A DNA stretch of 64,000 bases from Reinekea marina. GTDB lineage: Bacteria > Pseudomonadota > Gammaproteobacteria > Pseudomonadales > Natronospirillaceae. The stretch lies in assembly GCF_030409715.1 (NCBI RefSeq), contig NZ_JAUFQI010000001.1:789001-853000 (forward strand), read 5' to 3'. This document shows positions 37,512 to 46,086 of the stretch, one piece after another; the stretch's first letter is position 1, and the number at the start of each line of letters is the position of its first letter. The notes beneath the pieces are model-generated. The model made no database searches. It was not told the origin of the DNA and was given only the letters and a program-made list of their open reading frames with translations. The translations under genes and the position numbers were made by a program.

Positions 37512-38112
37512 AAATTTTGGACTTAAAGCCTTACTAACCGAAATTGCGAACTCAGTTTTGAGTAAAGTGGGTATCATTAAAATAGAAAAAATTTTTACTC
37601 TGCCATGCCAGCAAGTTCAGGTTAATATAGAAACCGCCATCTGTATTAATCAGGTGAGCTTTGATGAATTAGAGTCATTAAGGCAAGCGCAAGAAATATC
37701 GATCTCACCGAGTGATTCCGAGCGTGTAAAAAACAATAAAGTACTGTGCTTCATAGCACGTAAAAATGAACAACTGGTAGGTATAGACTGGTTTGCTATA
37801 GAACCCTATCAACATAGCCCCGGGGTTATGGCTTGTTTTAATGAACGGTGGGTGTGTGAATATGGTTTGTGGTTGCACCCTTCCTGTCGAGGCCAAGGGG
37901 TAAGAAGATTAATTCTTAATGCTGCCATGCCGATGATTCACGAACGTGGTAAAGAAGGGATCGTGGTGGGTATCTTTTGGAATAACTTCGCCTCTATCCG
38001 GTCAAGCAAGAAATTAGGCTATAAACCCAAAGGGTTAAGTTACTGGAACGAGCATTCACAACAAGGTCGCAAAGCCAGTTCGGCGCAAGACTATTGGCTA
38101 CAACGTAACTAG
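37486..38112 (+). CDS. GNAT family N-acetyltransferase
   Basis: 208 residues from the ATG at 37486, preceded by AAAGGTG; an in-frame GTG lies 9 nt further up. The acetyl-CoA binding motif A is seen in YGLWLHPSCRGQGVRRLIL, and motif B in GIFWNNFASIRSSKKLGYK. The first ~60 residues are a less conserved extension. It probably acetylates an amino-sugar of the exopolysaccharide or its precursor; other amine acceptors are possible. Its 3' end overlaps the convergent GT2 gene by 4 nt. It is the last gene of the rightward core. Confidence 0.8.
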   Translation: MHAYIQAYKNFGLKALLTEIANSVLSKVGIIKIEKIFTLPCQQVQVNIETAICINQVSFDELESLRQAQEISISPSDSERVKNNKVLCFIARKNEQLVGIDWFAIEPYQHSPGVMACFNERWVCEYGLWLHPSCRGQGVRRLILNAAMPMIHERGKEGIVVGIFWNNFASIRSSKKLGYKPKGLSYWNEHSQQGRKASSAQDYWLQRN

Positions 38113-39083
38113 GCGTTTCTATAAATGGGCTTTTGGCGTTTCAAAATTGCCCAAATGGCCTTGGCAGAAAACTTAAAAAAGGTTTTTAAACCAATGATTC
38201 TATAAGCACGCCATAAAAGCTTCGGCTTTAAAAGTGAGATAGCGCTTCTAAATACACCATAAAAATCATTGAAATACCATTGAATAAACGCATTGTTGTG
38301 ATGCTCTAAAAAGGCATCATCCCGCCCCCATACTTTTTCCATTACATACAAACGCGACAGCATGGTTTCTTCGGCACTAATATTGGTTGCACGAACAACG
38401 CCAGGCGAATGCTGTAAAACTAAGGAAGCATCTATAAAGGCAATACTCCCTTTTTGGCAGCACCTGGAACTGAACAGCCAGCTTTGGTTTCTTTTCAAAC
38501 CAACCTCAAAAATATTGCCAGCAATTAGGTGTTTATTAACAGACAGCGCAGAGAGCGACATATGATCGGCAAGTAGCTGATCATAGTAGAGGTTACCCTC
38601 ATAGATAGTTGGTAGGTTGTTTTTAGGTTTCATAGGGGTGAGAGCTGTTCGTAAATCACGCTTGTGCGAAGACCAACGGCTAACTCCATTAGGCTTTAGG
38701 TTATTATCGTCTGTTCCATCATAAAAATTTGAAAATGTCGCAATTAGAGTAGGGTTTGCAGCATAGGCACGGCGATGTGCCGCTAAATGCCCATCTAGCC
38801 ACTCGTCATCGTCGTCTAAAAAAGCTATAAAATTGCAGTTTGCCTTGCTTAGACCAATGTTACGGGCAGAGGAAACCCCGCCATTTTGGGCAAGTACGTA
38901 ATTTAGCTGTGGTTGCTGAAGGCAATAATTTTGAATGCTTTGATAGCTAACAGTAGACCCATCATTAATAAGCCATAACTCGTCACCCTCAAGCATATTC
39001 GCTTGCGCGCTTTTTATGGCACGCATAGCGAGTTCTGGGCGGTTGTAGCTTGGAATAATAATAGATAGGTTAATAGTCGCCAT
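38109..39083 (-). CDS. Glycosyltransferase family 2
   Basis: 324 residues, GT-A fold. NLSIIIPSYNRPELAMRAIK opens the nucleotide-binding domain; LWLINDGST and NGGVSSARNIGLSKA follow. The metal-binding DXD-type motif is AFLDDDDEWL. The C-terminal ~100 residues are mostly helical and basic (LLKPKLLWRAYRIIGLK), likely membrane-proximal. It adds one sugar to the lipid-linked repeat unit, donor unknown. It is monocistronic, facing the acetyltransferase at its 3' end and the formyltransferase promoter at its 5' end. Confidence 0.9.
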   Translation of the reverse strand: MATINLSIIIPSYNRPELAMRAIKSAQANMLEGDELWLINDGSTVSYQSIQNYCLQQPQLNYVLAQNGGVSSARNIGLSKANCNFIAFLDDDDEWLDGHLAAHRRAYAANPTLIATFSNFYDGTDDNNLKPNGVSRWSSHKRDLRTALTPMKPKNNLPTIYEGNLYYDQLLADHMSLSALSVNKHLIAGNIFEVGLKRNQSWLFSSRCCQKGSIAFIDASLVLQHSPGVVRATNISAEETMLSRLYVMEKVWGRDDAFLEHHNNAFIQWYFNDFYGVFRSAISLLKPKLLWRAYRIIGLKTFFKFSAKAIWAILKRQKPIYRNA

Positions 39084-39306
39084 TTTCGTTACTTCAACTT
39101 TATTGTTTTACATATTGGCAAAGAAAAAATTTGATATTTGTTCTTAAGCTTAAACAGATATTAAGTGAAATGCGCCCTAAACGAAAACTGCCAATCAAGT
39201 TTTTACGCAGAATTACAATATTTGGCTTTACACATGAATCTGATGAAGAATATGCTTGAGCCTAGCCTATAAGCATCCGATGTTTAATGGTATTTAAGGA
39301 GTAGTA

Positions 39307-40275
39307 ATGTTTAAAGTGGCCCTAGTTTCAGACTGCGCTGTTATTATGGCTGAAGAGTTAGCCAAACAAAATCTACTAGCGCTTGTTGTAGGGTTATCTC
39401 CAGACGATTCAAACATTAGGGGTCTAAAAAAAACCGTTATTGGGCATTTAAAAAAATGGTTTGAACCTCACAGCTCAACAAAAGCCGTGGCAAAAACATA
39501 CGGAATCCCATACCTGCACTTCCCATTCACCAATCAGGAAAACCTAGCCAATTGGATAAAGGATGCGGACATCGATTTTTTAGTCACCTTTAGTGCTCCT
39601 ATCTTAGAGCAGCCTGTAATCAAGGCTGTTAAAGTCGCTGCATTAAATGCGCACTCTGCGTTGCTTCCCAATTACGCAGGTGGAAACCCATTTTTATGGC
39701 AAGTGATAGATGGCGCTGATCAAATTGGTATAACAATTCATAGGCTAAACGAAAAGGTCGATGAAGGTAGCATTTTGTTTCAAAAAGCCATTCCGATGCC
39801 TGTTAAACAAGAAAAACACTCCTTGATAAAAGTAACAGATCTTCTTGCGGCTAAGGGAATTCACACTATTATCGAAGGGTATAAAAACAACGGGAACCTA
39901 GCAGAGTTAGACGTAGAGCCAGCATTAGGTACCAAAGCGCCTAATTTACAACGTAAAAACTTGAAAGTCCGGTTTGATTGGATGGAGGGCGACGTAGAAG
40001 TTTTGTTCAGGATAGTTAAATATTTGGGGAAATGGCCAATAGAAATCGCAGAACCGAAAGGTGTATACCGTTTTCTACCATTAAAAGCGGTATATTATAA
40101 AAAGGTCGACGCAAATGAAACACTTGGGCTCGAAGTGTCTAAATCAGGGTTGAAATATGGCGTATCGAGTGGGTTTATTATGTTGCAACCCATATATAAT
40201 CCAATAGAGATTCTTAGACATGCTAAAGAAGCGCGGCGTATTAAACGTGGCGAATTAAAAGAGCAGTATCTTTAA
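39307..40275 (+). CDS. Sugar N-formyltransferase-like protein
   Basis: 322 residues, related to the formyltransferase domain of methionyl-tRNA formyltransferase and ArnA. The catalytic Asn-His pair is in ALNAHSALLPNYAGGNPFLW (N-A-H-S) and the conserved Asp in EKVDEGSIL. A C-terminal domain (230-322) differs from the tRNA-binding domain of Fmt. It therefore most likely transfers a formyl group from 10-formyl-tetrahydrofolate to an amino-sugar nucleotide or another acceptor of the exopolysaccharide. AAGGAG lies 7 nt before the ATG. It is convergent with the carbamoyltransferase. An alternative is an N-formylated non-sugar product; sequence does not exclude it. Confidence 0.82.
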   Translation: MFKVALVSDCAVIMAEELAKQNLLALVVGLSPDDSNIRGLKKTVIGHLKKWFEPHSSTKAVAKTYGIPYLHFPFTNQENLANWIKDADIDFLVTFSAPILEQPVIKAVKVAALNAHSALLPNYAGGNPFLWQVIDGADQIGITIHRLNEKVDEGSILFQKAIPMPVKQEKHSLIKVTDLLAAKGIHTIIEGYKNNGNLAELDVEPALGTKAPNLQRKNLKVRFDWMEGDVEVLFRIVKYLGKWPIEIAEPKGVYRFLPLKAVYYKKVDANETLGLEVSKSGLKYGVSSGFIMLQPIYNPIEILRHAKEARRIKRGELKEQYL

Positions 40276-40301
40276 TTTGCCACTATTGACTGGCTGCCCT
40301 A

Positions 40302-41990
40302 TTACTTATGAACTATATAATCCCCAATAATAAGTTTATCTAACCCAGTGGAAAAAAAGCATCTTAGAGCATGAACAGGAGACTCTACAATAGGCTCGCC
40401 CATAATATTAAAACTGGTATTTAATATAACGGGTATACCAGAAAGTCGGCCAAATTCATTGATCATTTTATGGTATTTCGGGTTAGTGTCTTCGTGAACC
40501 GTTTGTAGACGTGCACTCCCATCTACATGAGTAATGGCGGGTATTCTATCTCGCATTTCAGGGAGAACATTGCAAACTTTCAACATAAACGGATCATCGA
40601 CAGTAATGTCAAAATACTTGTGCTTGTGCTCTGTTGGGCAAGAAGGTGCAAACGGCCTATAAGCTTCACGGTGTTTTACTTCTGCATTTATTTTATCTTT
40701 CATTCCCGGCAAAGAAGGGTCGGCAATTATGCTACGGCTGCCAAGTGATCTTGGTCCTATTTCCATTCTACCTTGAAACCAGCCTAAAATATTTCCGTCA
40801 CGAAGTAATTTTGCCGTATCTGAGCAGACATCATTCGATTTTTCATAGCTTACTTTTGCAGATTTTAGAAGTGCTTCAATATATTCATTTGAATACTCGG
40901 TACCCAAATACGGGCTGTTGTGATGTACTCTTTCCGAGTGACCTAAAATTTTATTATAGCAATAGTAGGCTGCGCCAATACAGGTGCCATTGTCGCCTGC
41001 ACCAGGCATAACATAAACGTCTTTAAAGCGTGTCTCGCGAACAATGCGACCATTTACAACGCTATTCAAAGCAACACCCCCTGCAATGACTAGGTAATCG
41101 GCGGATGTCTTTTCTTCCAATATCTTACACATTTGAAGTATTTTTTCTTCTAATACAGATTGGAATGCCGCAGCTATATCATTGTGACGAGTTTCAAATG
41201 GCTCTTTTGGACCTCTAGGTTTTCCAAAGGTATCAATAAACTTTTGATTAAAACGTTGATGCCCTTGGTTTTGATAGCTGAAGTAACTTAAATCTACTTG
41301 AATTTTCCCTTCGCTTGTCACTGAAACAAGTTTATTTACAGCATCAAAGTATGGATTTGGATCACCGAATGGGGCGAGCCCCATTGTTTTACCCTCATCG
41401 TAGTTTGGTTGAAAGCCGCAAAACTGAGTGACAGCTTCATAAAAAGAGCCTAAAGAATGTGGGAAATGGCTTTCAGAAAAAATTTCAATATCACTGCCGC
41501 TCGCATACCCCAGCATCGCGGTTGACCATTCCCCTGAACCATCTATCGATAGTAGTGCAGCCTTCTCATAGGGTGAAACAAAATAGCTGCCAGCAACGTG
41601 AGATAAATGATGCTCTATAAAATGAACGCTAGGTTTCTTGTGCACTTGTTTCCAATGCTGATTAAACCAACGATTATAGGTAGATTGTTTAGCATAAATA
41701 CCCCAAAGCTCATGCTTAATAAATGGTTTGGCACTTGTTGTAAGTGAAACCGCATAAGCCAGTTTTTTAAACAGATCTTTGTAGGGAGAAATAGATAAGG
41801 CAATATGATCAATATCTTCATATGTTAAGTTAGCAACTTCTAAGCACTTCTCAATTGCATTTTGAGGAAACTGGTAAGTATGTTTTTGACGTGTTAAACG
41901 CTCTTCTTCAAGCGCTACGATTAACTCTCCATCTTTAACTATACAAGCCGATGTATCATGAAAGAAGTAATTAATGCCTAGAATAATCAT
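40302..41990 (-). CDS. Carbamoyltransferase (NodU/CmcH family)
   Basis: 562 residues. The N-terminal Kae1-like ASKHA domain includes MIILGINYFFHDTSACIV, FIEHHLSHVAGSYF (metal His pair H-x3-H), LLSIDGSGEWST and YDEGKTMGLAPFG. GAGDNGTCIGAAYY and WFQGRMEIGPRSLGSRSI are further family marks. The C-terminal domain has the typical FAPSCPTEHKHKYF and VILNTSFNIMGEPIV. NodU-type enzymes carbamoylate sugar hydroxyls using carbamoyl phosphate and ATP. Here the target is probably an exopolysaccharide sugar. It is 30 nt downstream of the caspase-like gene on the same strand and may belong to the same transcript. Confidence 0.93.
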   Translation of the reverse strand: MIILGINYFFHDTSACIVKDGELIVALEEERLTRQKHTYQFPQNAIEKCLEVANLTYEDIDHIALSISPYKDLFKKLAYAVSLTTSAKPFIKHELWGIYAKQSTYNRWFNQHWKQVHKKPSVHFIEHHLSHVAGSYFVSPYEKAALLSIDGSGEWSTAMLGYASGSDIEIFSESHFPHSLGSFYEAVTQFCGFQPNYDEGKTMGLAPFGDPNPYFDAVNKLVSVTSEGKIQVDLSYFSYQNQGHQRFNQKFIDTFGKPRGPKEPFETRHNDIAAAFQSVLEEKILQMCKILEEKTSADYLVIAGGVALNSVVNGRIVRETRFKDVYVMPGAGDNGTCIGAAYYCYNKILGHSERVHHNSPYLGTEYSNEYIEALLKSAKVSYEKSNDVCSDTAKLLRDGNILGWFQGRMEIGPRSLGSRSIIADPSLPGMKDKINAEVKHREAYRPFAPSCPTEHKHKYFDITVDDPFMLKVCNVLPEMRDRIPAITHVDGSARLQTVHEDTNPKYHKMINEFGRLSGIPVILNTSFNIMGEPIVESPVHALRCFFSTGLDKLIIGDYIVHK

Positions 41991-42020
41991 ACTTTACCCT
42001 CCTCAGTTATTGTTTAATTA

Positions 42021-43475
42021 TTATTTTAACGGTGGTACCCAGCTTTCACAGGTTTGCAATGCCAAATAGTTATCCCACTTTTCCCCGCCTGTGTTTTTAA
42101 GGCGTTCGTGTAATCGACTGAGTTTCAACATTCTGTGTATTCGTTGGTAGCGGGCAAGTTCACGCATTGTGTTTATGTTGTTATCTATAAGTTCGAGCTT
42201 CCGTTTTTCTAACTGTACCAGATCTATCATCTCTTCTTGTGTTGCCAGCCACTGCAATATATTTTTCTTTTCTTGCGCTAGAGTTTGGTGATACTGCTCA
42301 GTTTTTGGATTACTCAATTGCGGCCAGTTTAATAACAATGCAGGCATTAATGCTTCGCGCTTATTGCGTATAGTAGAAAATGTGCTTCTTAACTCACTAT
42401 AAACTGCATCGGCTTTCAGTTGTGCCGCTTTTAACTTCTTTGCCGATTCCTGGTAAAAAGCGTTGGTCATTGGCTCGCTGTCAAAATCGAACCCTAAAAT
42501 AGCGGCGGTTTGGTTGTATTGATTACTTGCTGCTGGGTTTATTGTCGATGCCCAACGTTCGCTCCAGTGTTCAATTGCTAGTAAATAGTCTTCACTGGTG
42601 GAGCGTGGAATATCGGAGCTATTTCCGTAACGGTAGGCATAGGTATGTGCTTCGTTTAATGAAACAACGCCATCTTCATTTATATCTACCGGTTGAGTCA
42701 CTGGAGTACCGTTGCGATTTGATCCCGTCAGGGCTGCGTAAAAATAAGAAGCATAATCTCGGTAGTCTTCTGTATTGACGCTTTCTGTGCAGCCTTCTGA
42801 AAGCTGGTCATCGGCTACCGCAGTAAATCCGCACACAGCCGCGCCTTCGCTTAGACCCTGCTTAGGGTTTAAGTTTTTAAACGCTAAGCGGTTAAAGCCA
42901 CCTGAATAGCATTGTGGTAATACGTATCGAACCGTACTTTCGGAGTGTGCTTTTGCCATGGCTTGAGCCATATCAGATACAGATAACTCTGTATTATTCC
43001 AAAGGTACAAGAAGTTGTTCTTGCCGCCCTCGGCGCGACCACCATGCCCGCTATAAGTTAAAAACAGGCTGTCATTGGCGTTTAGTTGGCTAATCTGCTC
43101 GTTGAGCGTATTTAATAAGGGTTCTTTTTCCGTTGTGCGGTTGTTGTCACTGCCTATCAGAGCTGGCCGAAAACGAATGTTTGCGTCGTTCGCAGAGCCA
43201 AATAATATATCGATTAAATCGGTTTGATAATGGCTTTGCGAAACGGCATAACTGATTTCGTTGGCGTTGTTTTGATTACTGCCAAACTGAGTAATAACTT
43301 GATCGAAGTTGCCATTCTTGAGTACATCATCAAACCAAATTACGTTAGATTCAATCGAAAACTGAGAGTTTTCTGGGTTTGGACCGCCGCCAAATAAAAA
43401 CGCATTATCGGCTGCCAAAGCAACGTGAGCATAGAGTGGCGTAATACAAAGCGCGGCAAGAGTAAGAGCTTTCAC
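42021..43475 (-). CDS. Secreted caspase-like (C13/C14 clan CD) peptidase
   Basis: 484 residues, GTG start overlapping the previous stop in GTGA. The signal peptide is MKALTLAALCITPLYAHVALA. The clan CD dyad is complete: His144 in LTYSGHGGRAEGG and Cys189 in VLPQCYSGGF, at the expected spacing. An EF-hand/dockerin-like loop follows (DINEDGVVSLNEA, residues 264-276), as in other bacterial legumain-like proteases. The last ~150 residues form a charged helical region with likely coiled coil. It should act in the periplasm or outside. No caspase-recruiting or nucleotide-sensing domain is attached. Its placement among polysaccharide modification genes, coupled to a membrane protein, is unusual. Substrate unknown. 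Confidence 0.85.
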   Translation of the reverse strand: MKALTLAALCITPLYAHVALAADNAFLFGGGPNPENSQFSIESNVIWFDDVLKNGNFDQVITQFGSNQNNANEISYAVSQSHYQTDLIDILFGSANDANIRFRPALIGSDNNRTTEKEPLLNTLNEQISQLNANDSLFLTYSGHGGRAEGGKNNFLYLWNNTELSVSDMAQAMAKAHSESTVRYVLPQCYSGGFNRLAFKNLNPKQGLSEGAAVCGFTAVADDQLSEGCTESVNTEDYRDYASYFYAALTGSNRNGTPVTQPVDINEDGVVSLNEAHTYAYRYGNSSDIPRSTSEDYLLAIEHWSERWASTINPAASNQYNQTAAILGFDFDSEPMTNAFYQESAKKLKAAQLKADAVYSELRSTFSTIRNKREALMPALLLNWPQLSNPKTEQYHQTLAQEKKNILQWLATQEEMIDLVQLEKRKLELIDNNINTMRELARYQRIHRMLKLSRLHERLKNTGGEKWDNYLALQTCESWVPPLK

Positions 43476-43846
43476 AGGCGAACACCTCGTATAAAGAGTA
43501 AGTTGAGTAACCAGCTGATATAAAATACAAGCAATAATGAAACGTTGAACTGCAACAAATAATAAACCAGTGCTAAGCTAGCCACTAGCATTAAACGTCC
43601 AAATAATTTGTTTACGGTATACAGTGCATGGGTAAACAGAGTACTAAAAAACATTATTAAAAATAGTCGCAATCCGTTTTCAACTAAATTCAGCAATATT
43701 TCTTTTTTAGACTCGTAAGCGAGCTGCATTAAAAATTCTTGGCTGCCTAACAATGTATCCAAACTAAGCAAGCCTGCCATACAAAGGCTAGTGAAAATAC
43801 CACTGAGGATGAAAATTTTTATAGGTTGTAGAGTTTGCGGTTTCAT
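43472..43846 (-). CDS. Small polytopic membrane protein, unknown
   Basis: 124 residues, almost entirely hydrophobic: segments at about 8-30 (IKIFILSGIFTSLCMAGLL), 55-75 (LFLIMFFSTLFTHALYTV), 82-102 (RLMLVASLALVYYLLQF) and 103-120 (VSLLLVFYISWLLNLLF), so three or four TM helices. No family recognised. It overlaps the upstream acyltransferase (ATGA) and the downstream caspase-like gene (GTGA) by 4 nt each, which means strict translational coupling and probably a physical or functional partnership. It could anchor or chaperone one of them. Confidence 0.75.
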   Translation of the reverse strand: MKPQTLQPIKIFILSGIFTSLCMAGLLSLDTLLGSQEFLMQLAYESKKEILLNLVENGLRLFLIMFFSTLFTHALYTVNKLFGRLMLVASLALVYYLLQFNVSLLLVFYISWLLNLLFIRGVRL

Positions 43847-44919
43847 TTAACGGCCTTGTTTCTGACTTTGTTTGCAATTGGTCTTAACTTATCTTTAATG
43901 TGTGCCCACCAATAGTCGCATTTGCTTCCAAACGTGTTGTTATAAAAAGTTAGCCAATGAACCGTTTGGGTTAATGGGTGCCAACGATCTGCCCAGCTAG
44001 GACCAGTGACTAAATTAACTTCGTTGATAGGGCTATGGGCAATGAAAGCCAAGGTTTCAGCTAATAATAGGTTACCAGGTGCGTATTGATGGAATTTCGC
44101 ATTGTATCCAATTTTTACCATACTCAAACGATTCTGAGTTCGCAAAGCAAACTGCCCTGCAATATATTCATTGTTGGTGTTGCATAAGCAAATAAAGCAG
44201 TCACCTGTCTCATTAAAAGCGTTTGCCACTTGCTTGTAAAAGGCACTGAGGGCTGCGCTTTTACGGATGCTTGTGTTTTCACCGGGCTGGCCTTTCCAGC
44301 TGCTGTCTTCAATAGCTAAAAACACATCTAGGCTATTTGGTAAAGGGCAAGCGTGCTCAAAAGTAGGCTCGGAGACATCATTAGTTAACTTTCGGCTAAG
44401 GCGATTTATGTTTTTTAGGTGCTTTTTAGATAATTTTGCCAATGCTTTGGCATCGCTCACATTAAAGAAAGTATTTTTTAAATAAGGGTCATTGTGAGTT
44501 AGGCCGCTGTACTGCTCGTAGAGTTGGTACATAGCTGAGGTTTTAAGCACTGGGCGAACACTAAAACGTTTCCAATGTTGAAATTCAGCGCTGAAAAAAC
44601 CAAACAATGCGTGCAGCCATTGGATGTTTAAGTGATTTTGATTCAATGTAACATCGAATAAATCTATTTGAGAATGAGACGGCAAAGATACTATACCAGT
44701 CTGCTCATTGTGTTCTATAGGCACAACCGATATCAGGCTATCGTCATGGTAGCCTACAACCCATTGCATAGTTGGCAATAGATGTGTTTTTAACGCAAAG
44801 TGCCAGCGCCAATCGTGGTAAAAATTGGCATCAATACAATCGGCTTGCAAACTTTGCCATTGCGCAATTAAAGGCGATTGTTGAGTTAGCTGTGAAACGA
44901 TTTTAAATGAATAAGACAT
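43843..44919 (-). CDS. GNAT/FemAB-fold acyltransferase (CelD/BcsL-like)
   Basis: 358 residues. The N-terminal half has HDWRWHFALKTHLLPTMQWV, and the second half the conserved core FLAIEDSSWKGQPGENT, AFYKQVANAFNETGDCFI, IAGQFALRTQNRLSMVKIGY and YAPGNLLLAETLAFI, which is the usual GNAT_6 pattern. It is a paralogue of the gene at 36474 but strongly diverged. It probably acylates a sugar or amino-sugar. It is 19 nt downstream of the deacetylase and overlaps the small membrane protein gene by 4 nt. Confidence 0.78.
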   Translation of the reverse strand: MSYSFKIVSQLTQQSPLIAQWQSLQADCIDANFYHDWRWHFALKTHLLPTMQWVVGYHDDSLISVVPIEHNEQTGIVSLPSHSQIDLFDVTLNQNHLNIQWLHALFGFFSAEFQHWKRFSVRPVLKTSAMYQLYEQYSGLTHNDPYLKNTFFNVSDAKALAKLSKKHLKNINRLSRKLTNDVSEPTFEHACPLPNSLDVFLAIEDSSWKGQPGENTSIRKSAALSAFYKQVANAFNETGDCFICLCNTNNEYIAGQFALRTQNRLSMVKIGYNAKFHQYAPGNLLLAETLAFIAHSPINEVNLVTGPSWADRWHPLTQTVHWLTFYNNTFGSKCDYWWAHIKDKLRPIANKVRNKAVK

Positions 44920-44938
44920 GGATAAAGGTGGTTCGCCG

Positions 44939-45988
44939 TTAAGGTTTATCGCGCAATAAAACCAGGCTTTTGCCTCGCTCTATCCAGCTGCAATATTGTT
45001 TGAAATCGGTCATCGAATGCGGAAACGCAAATCGCTTTAACGAAAAATTATCTATGTTGCTGCGGCGTTTAAAATCTATGTAACCCGGCTCTGCGGAAAG
45101 CGCTGAGGTAAAGCCAGCGTTAATGGCCATCTGCTTTTCACGCATACCAAAATCTATATTAGGGCGCCCAGTAGGGTAACAGAACACAGGGCAAGGGTTG
45201 CTTAATTCTTCTTGCACACGTTGCCAGCTTCGTTCAATTTCTTTCTTAGCGGAGTCGCCGTCTAGTTGAGAAAGTACATTGTGCGCGCAGGTATGTGCAC
45301 CAAAACTCACGTATTTTGATTCAGCTTGCTTAGCTTGCTGCCATGTCATTGGCTTATAAGGTTCTGGAGCCGTGGCGGGCACGTCTACTTTTAAGCTGCT
45401 GGCTAAGTGCTGAACCGATTTATTGGTTTCCCCAATAGAATAGGATTTTAAATGCCAACGAACTTGCCGAATAAAGAGCCTTTTTTCATGGTTGGAGCTT
45501 AAGTTAACGCTAAAGGGGGTGCCGGCTAAAATTACGTTAGCCTTTTTTAGTTGAGTGTTACGCACAATGTATTCGAGCTTGTAATCCCACGACCAGCTTT
45601 GTTTATCGAGCATGTCTGTGGCAATAAACAAGGTTACGGGTATTTGGTGTTTTTCGAATATTGGCAGGGCAACTTCGGCTTGCTCTGCAAAACCATCGTC
45701 TAGTGTAAACGCAACGGAGTTTTTAGGTATAGGCTTGTTGTTTACGATGGCTTCGCTCAATTGAGCTATAGAAATACCTTGGTAACCCTGTTTTTTTATA
45801 TATAGGAGAGCTTCTTCAATGCTTTGAGCGGAATGACCAATAATGCCAAGGTTTTTGTCTTCTATGCGGTGTAGCATAAAAATAGGTACGTATTGGGCAC
45901 GCAGGGGAGACATTAGCGCGCAAATAGGGCGGCTAGCCAGTATCCGTACTGTCAGGTCCGTGAGTGTTTTCCGTAACATTTCAACCAT
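44939..45988 (-). CDS. Polysaccharide deacetylase family protein
   Basis: 349 residues, NodB fold. VAFTLDDGFAEQAEVALPIF carries the catalytic and metal Asp pair; VSFGAHTCAHNVLSQL gives the metal His pair; FCYPTGRP is the later motif. The first ~60 residues (TVRILASRPICALMSPLRAQ) are partly hydrophobic and may associate with the membrane. It removes acetyl groups from a glycan or lipid-linked sugar. It heads the minus-strand group deacetylase, acyltransferase, membrane protein, caspase-like peptidase, carbamoyltransferase, in which gaps are 30 nt or less. Confidence 0.88.
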   Translation of the reverse strand: MVEMLRKTLTDLTVRILASRPICALMSPLRAQYVPIFMLHRIEDKNLGIIGHSAQSIEEALLYIKKQGYQGISIAQLSEAIVNNKPIPKNSVAFTLDDGFAEQAEVALPIFEKHQIPVTLFIATDMLDKQSWSWDYKLEYIVRNTQLKKANVILAGTPFSVNLSSNHEKRLFIRQVRWHLKSYSIGETNKSVQHLASSLKVDVPATAPEPYKPMTWQQAKQAESKYVSFGAHTCAHNVLSQLDGDSAKKEIERSWQRVQEELSNPCPVFCYPTGRPNIDFGMREKQMAINAGFTSALSAEPGYIDFKRRSNIDNFSLKRFAFPHSMTDFKQYCSWIERGKSLVLLRDKP

Positions 45989-46086
45989 CGGTTCTATTTA
46001 ATCCTAAGTGCTAACTTTGTCACAAAAACGCGCCAATTTGAAGCGATAAACAAGCAATAACATTTTTTATTATAAGAACGCAGTTA

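Noticed and set aside
42021..45988. Caspase-like gene as part of an antiphage or programmed-death system
   Set aside because: It has a signal peptide, and no cyclase, gasdermin, STAND or nucleotide-sensor gene is nearby; neighbours are glycan enzymes.
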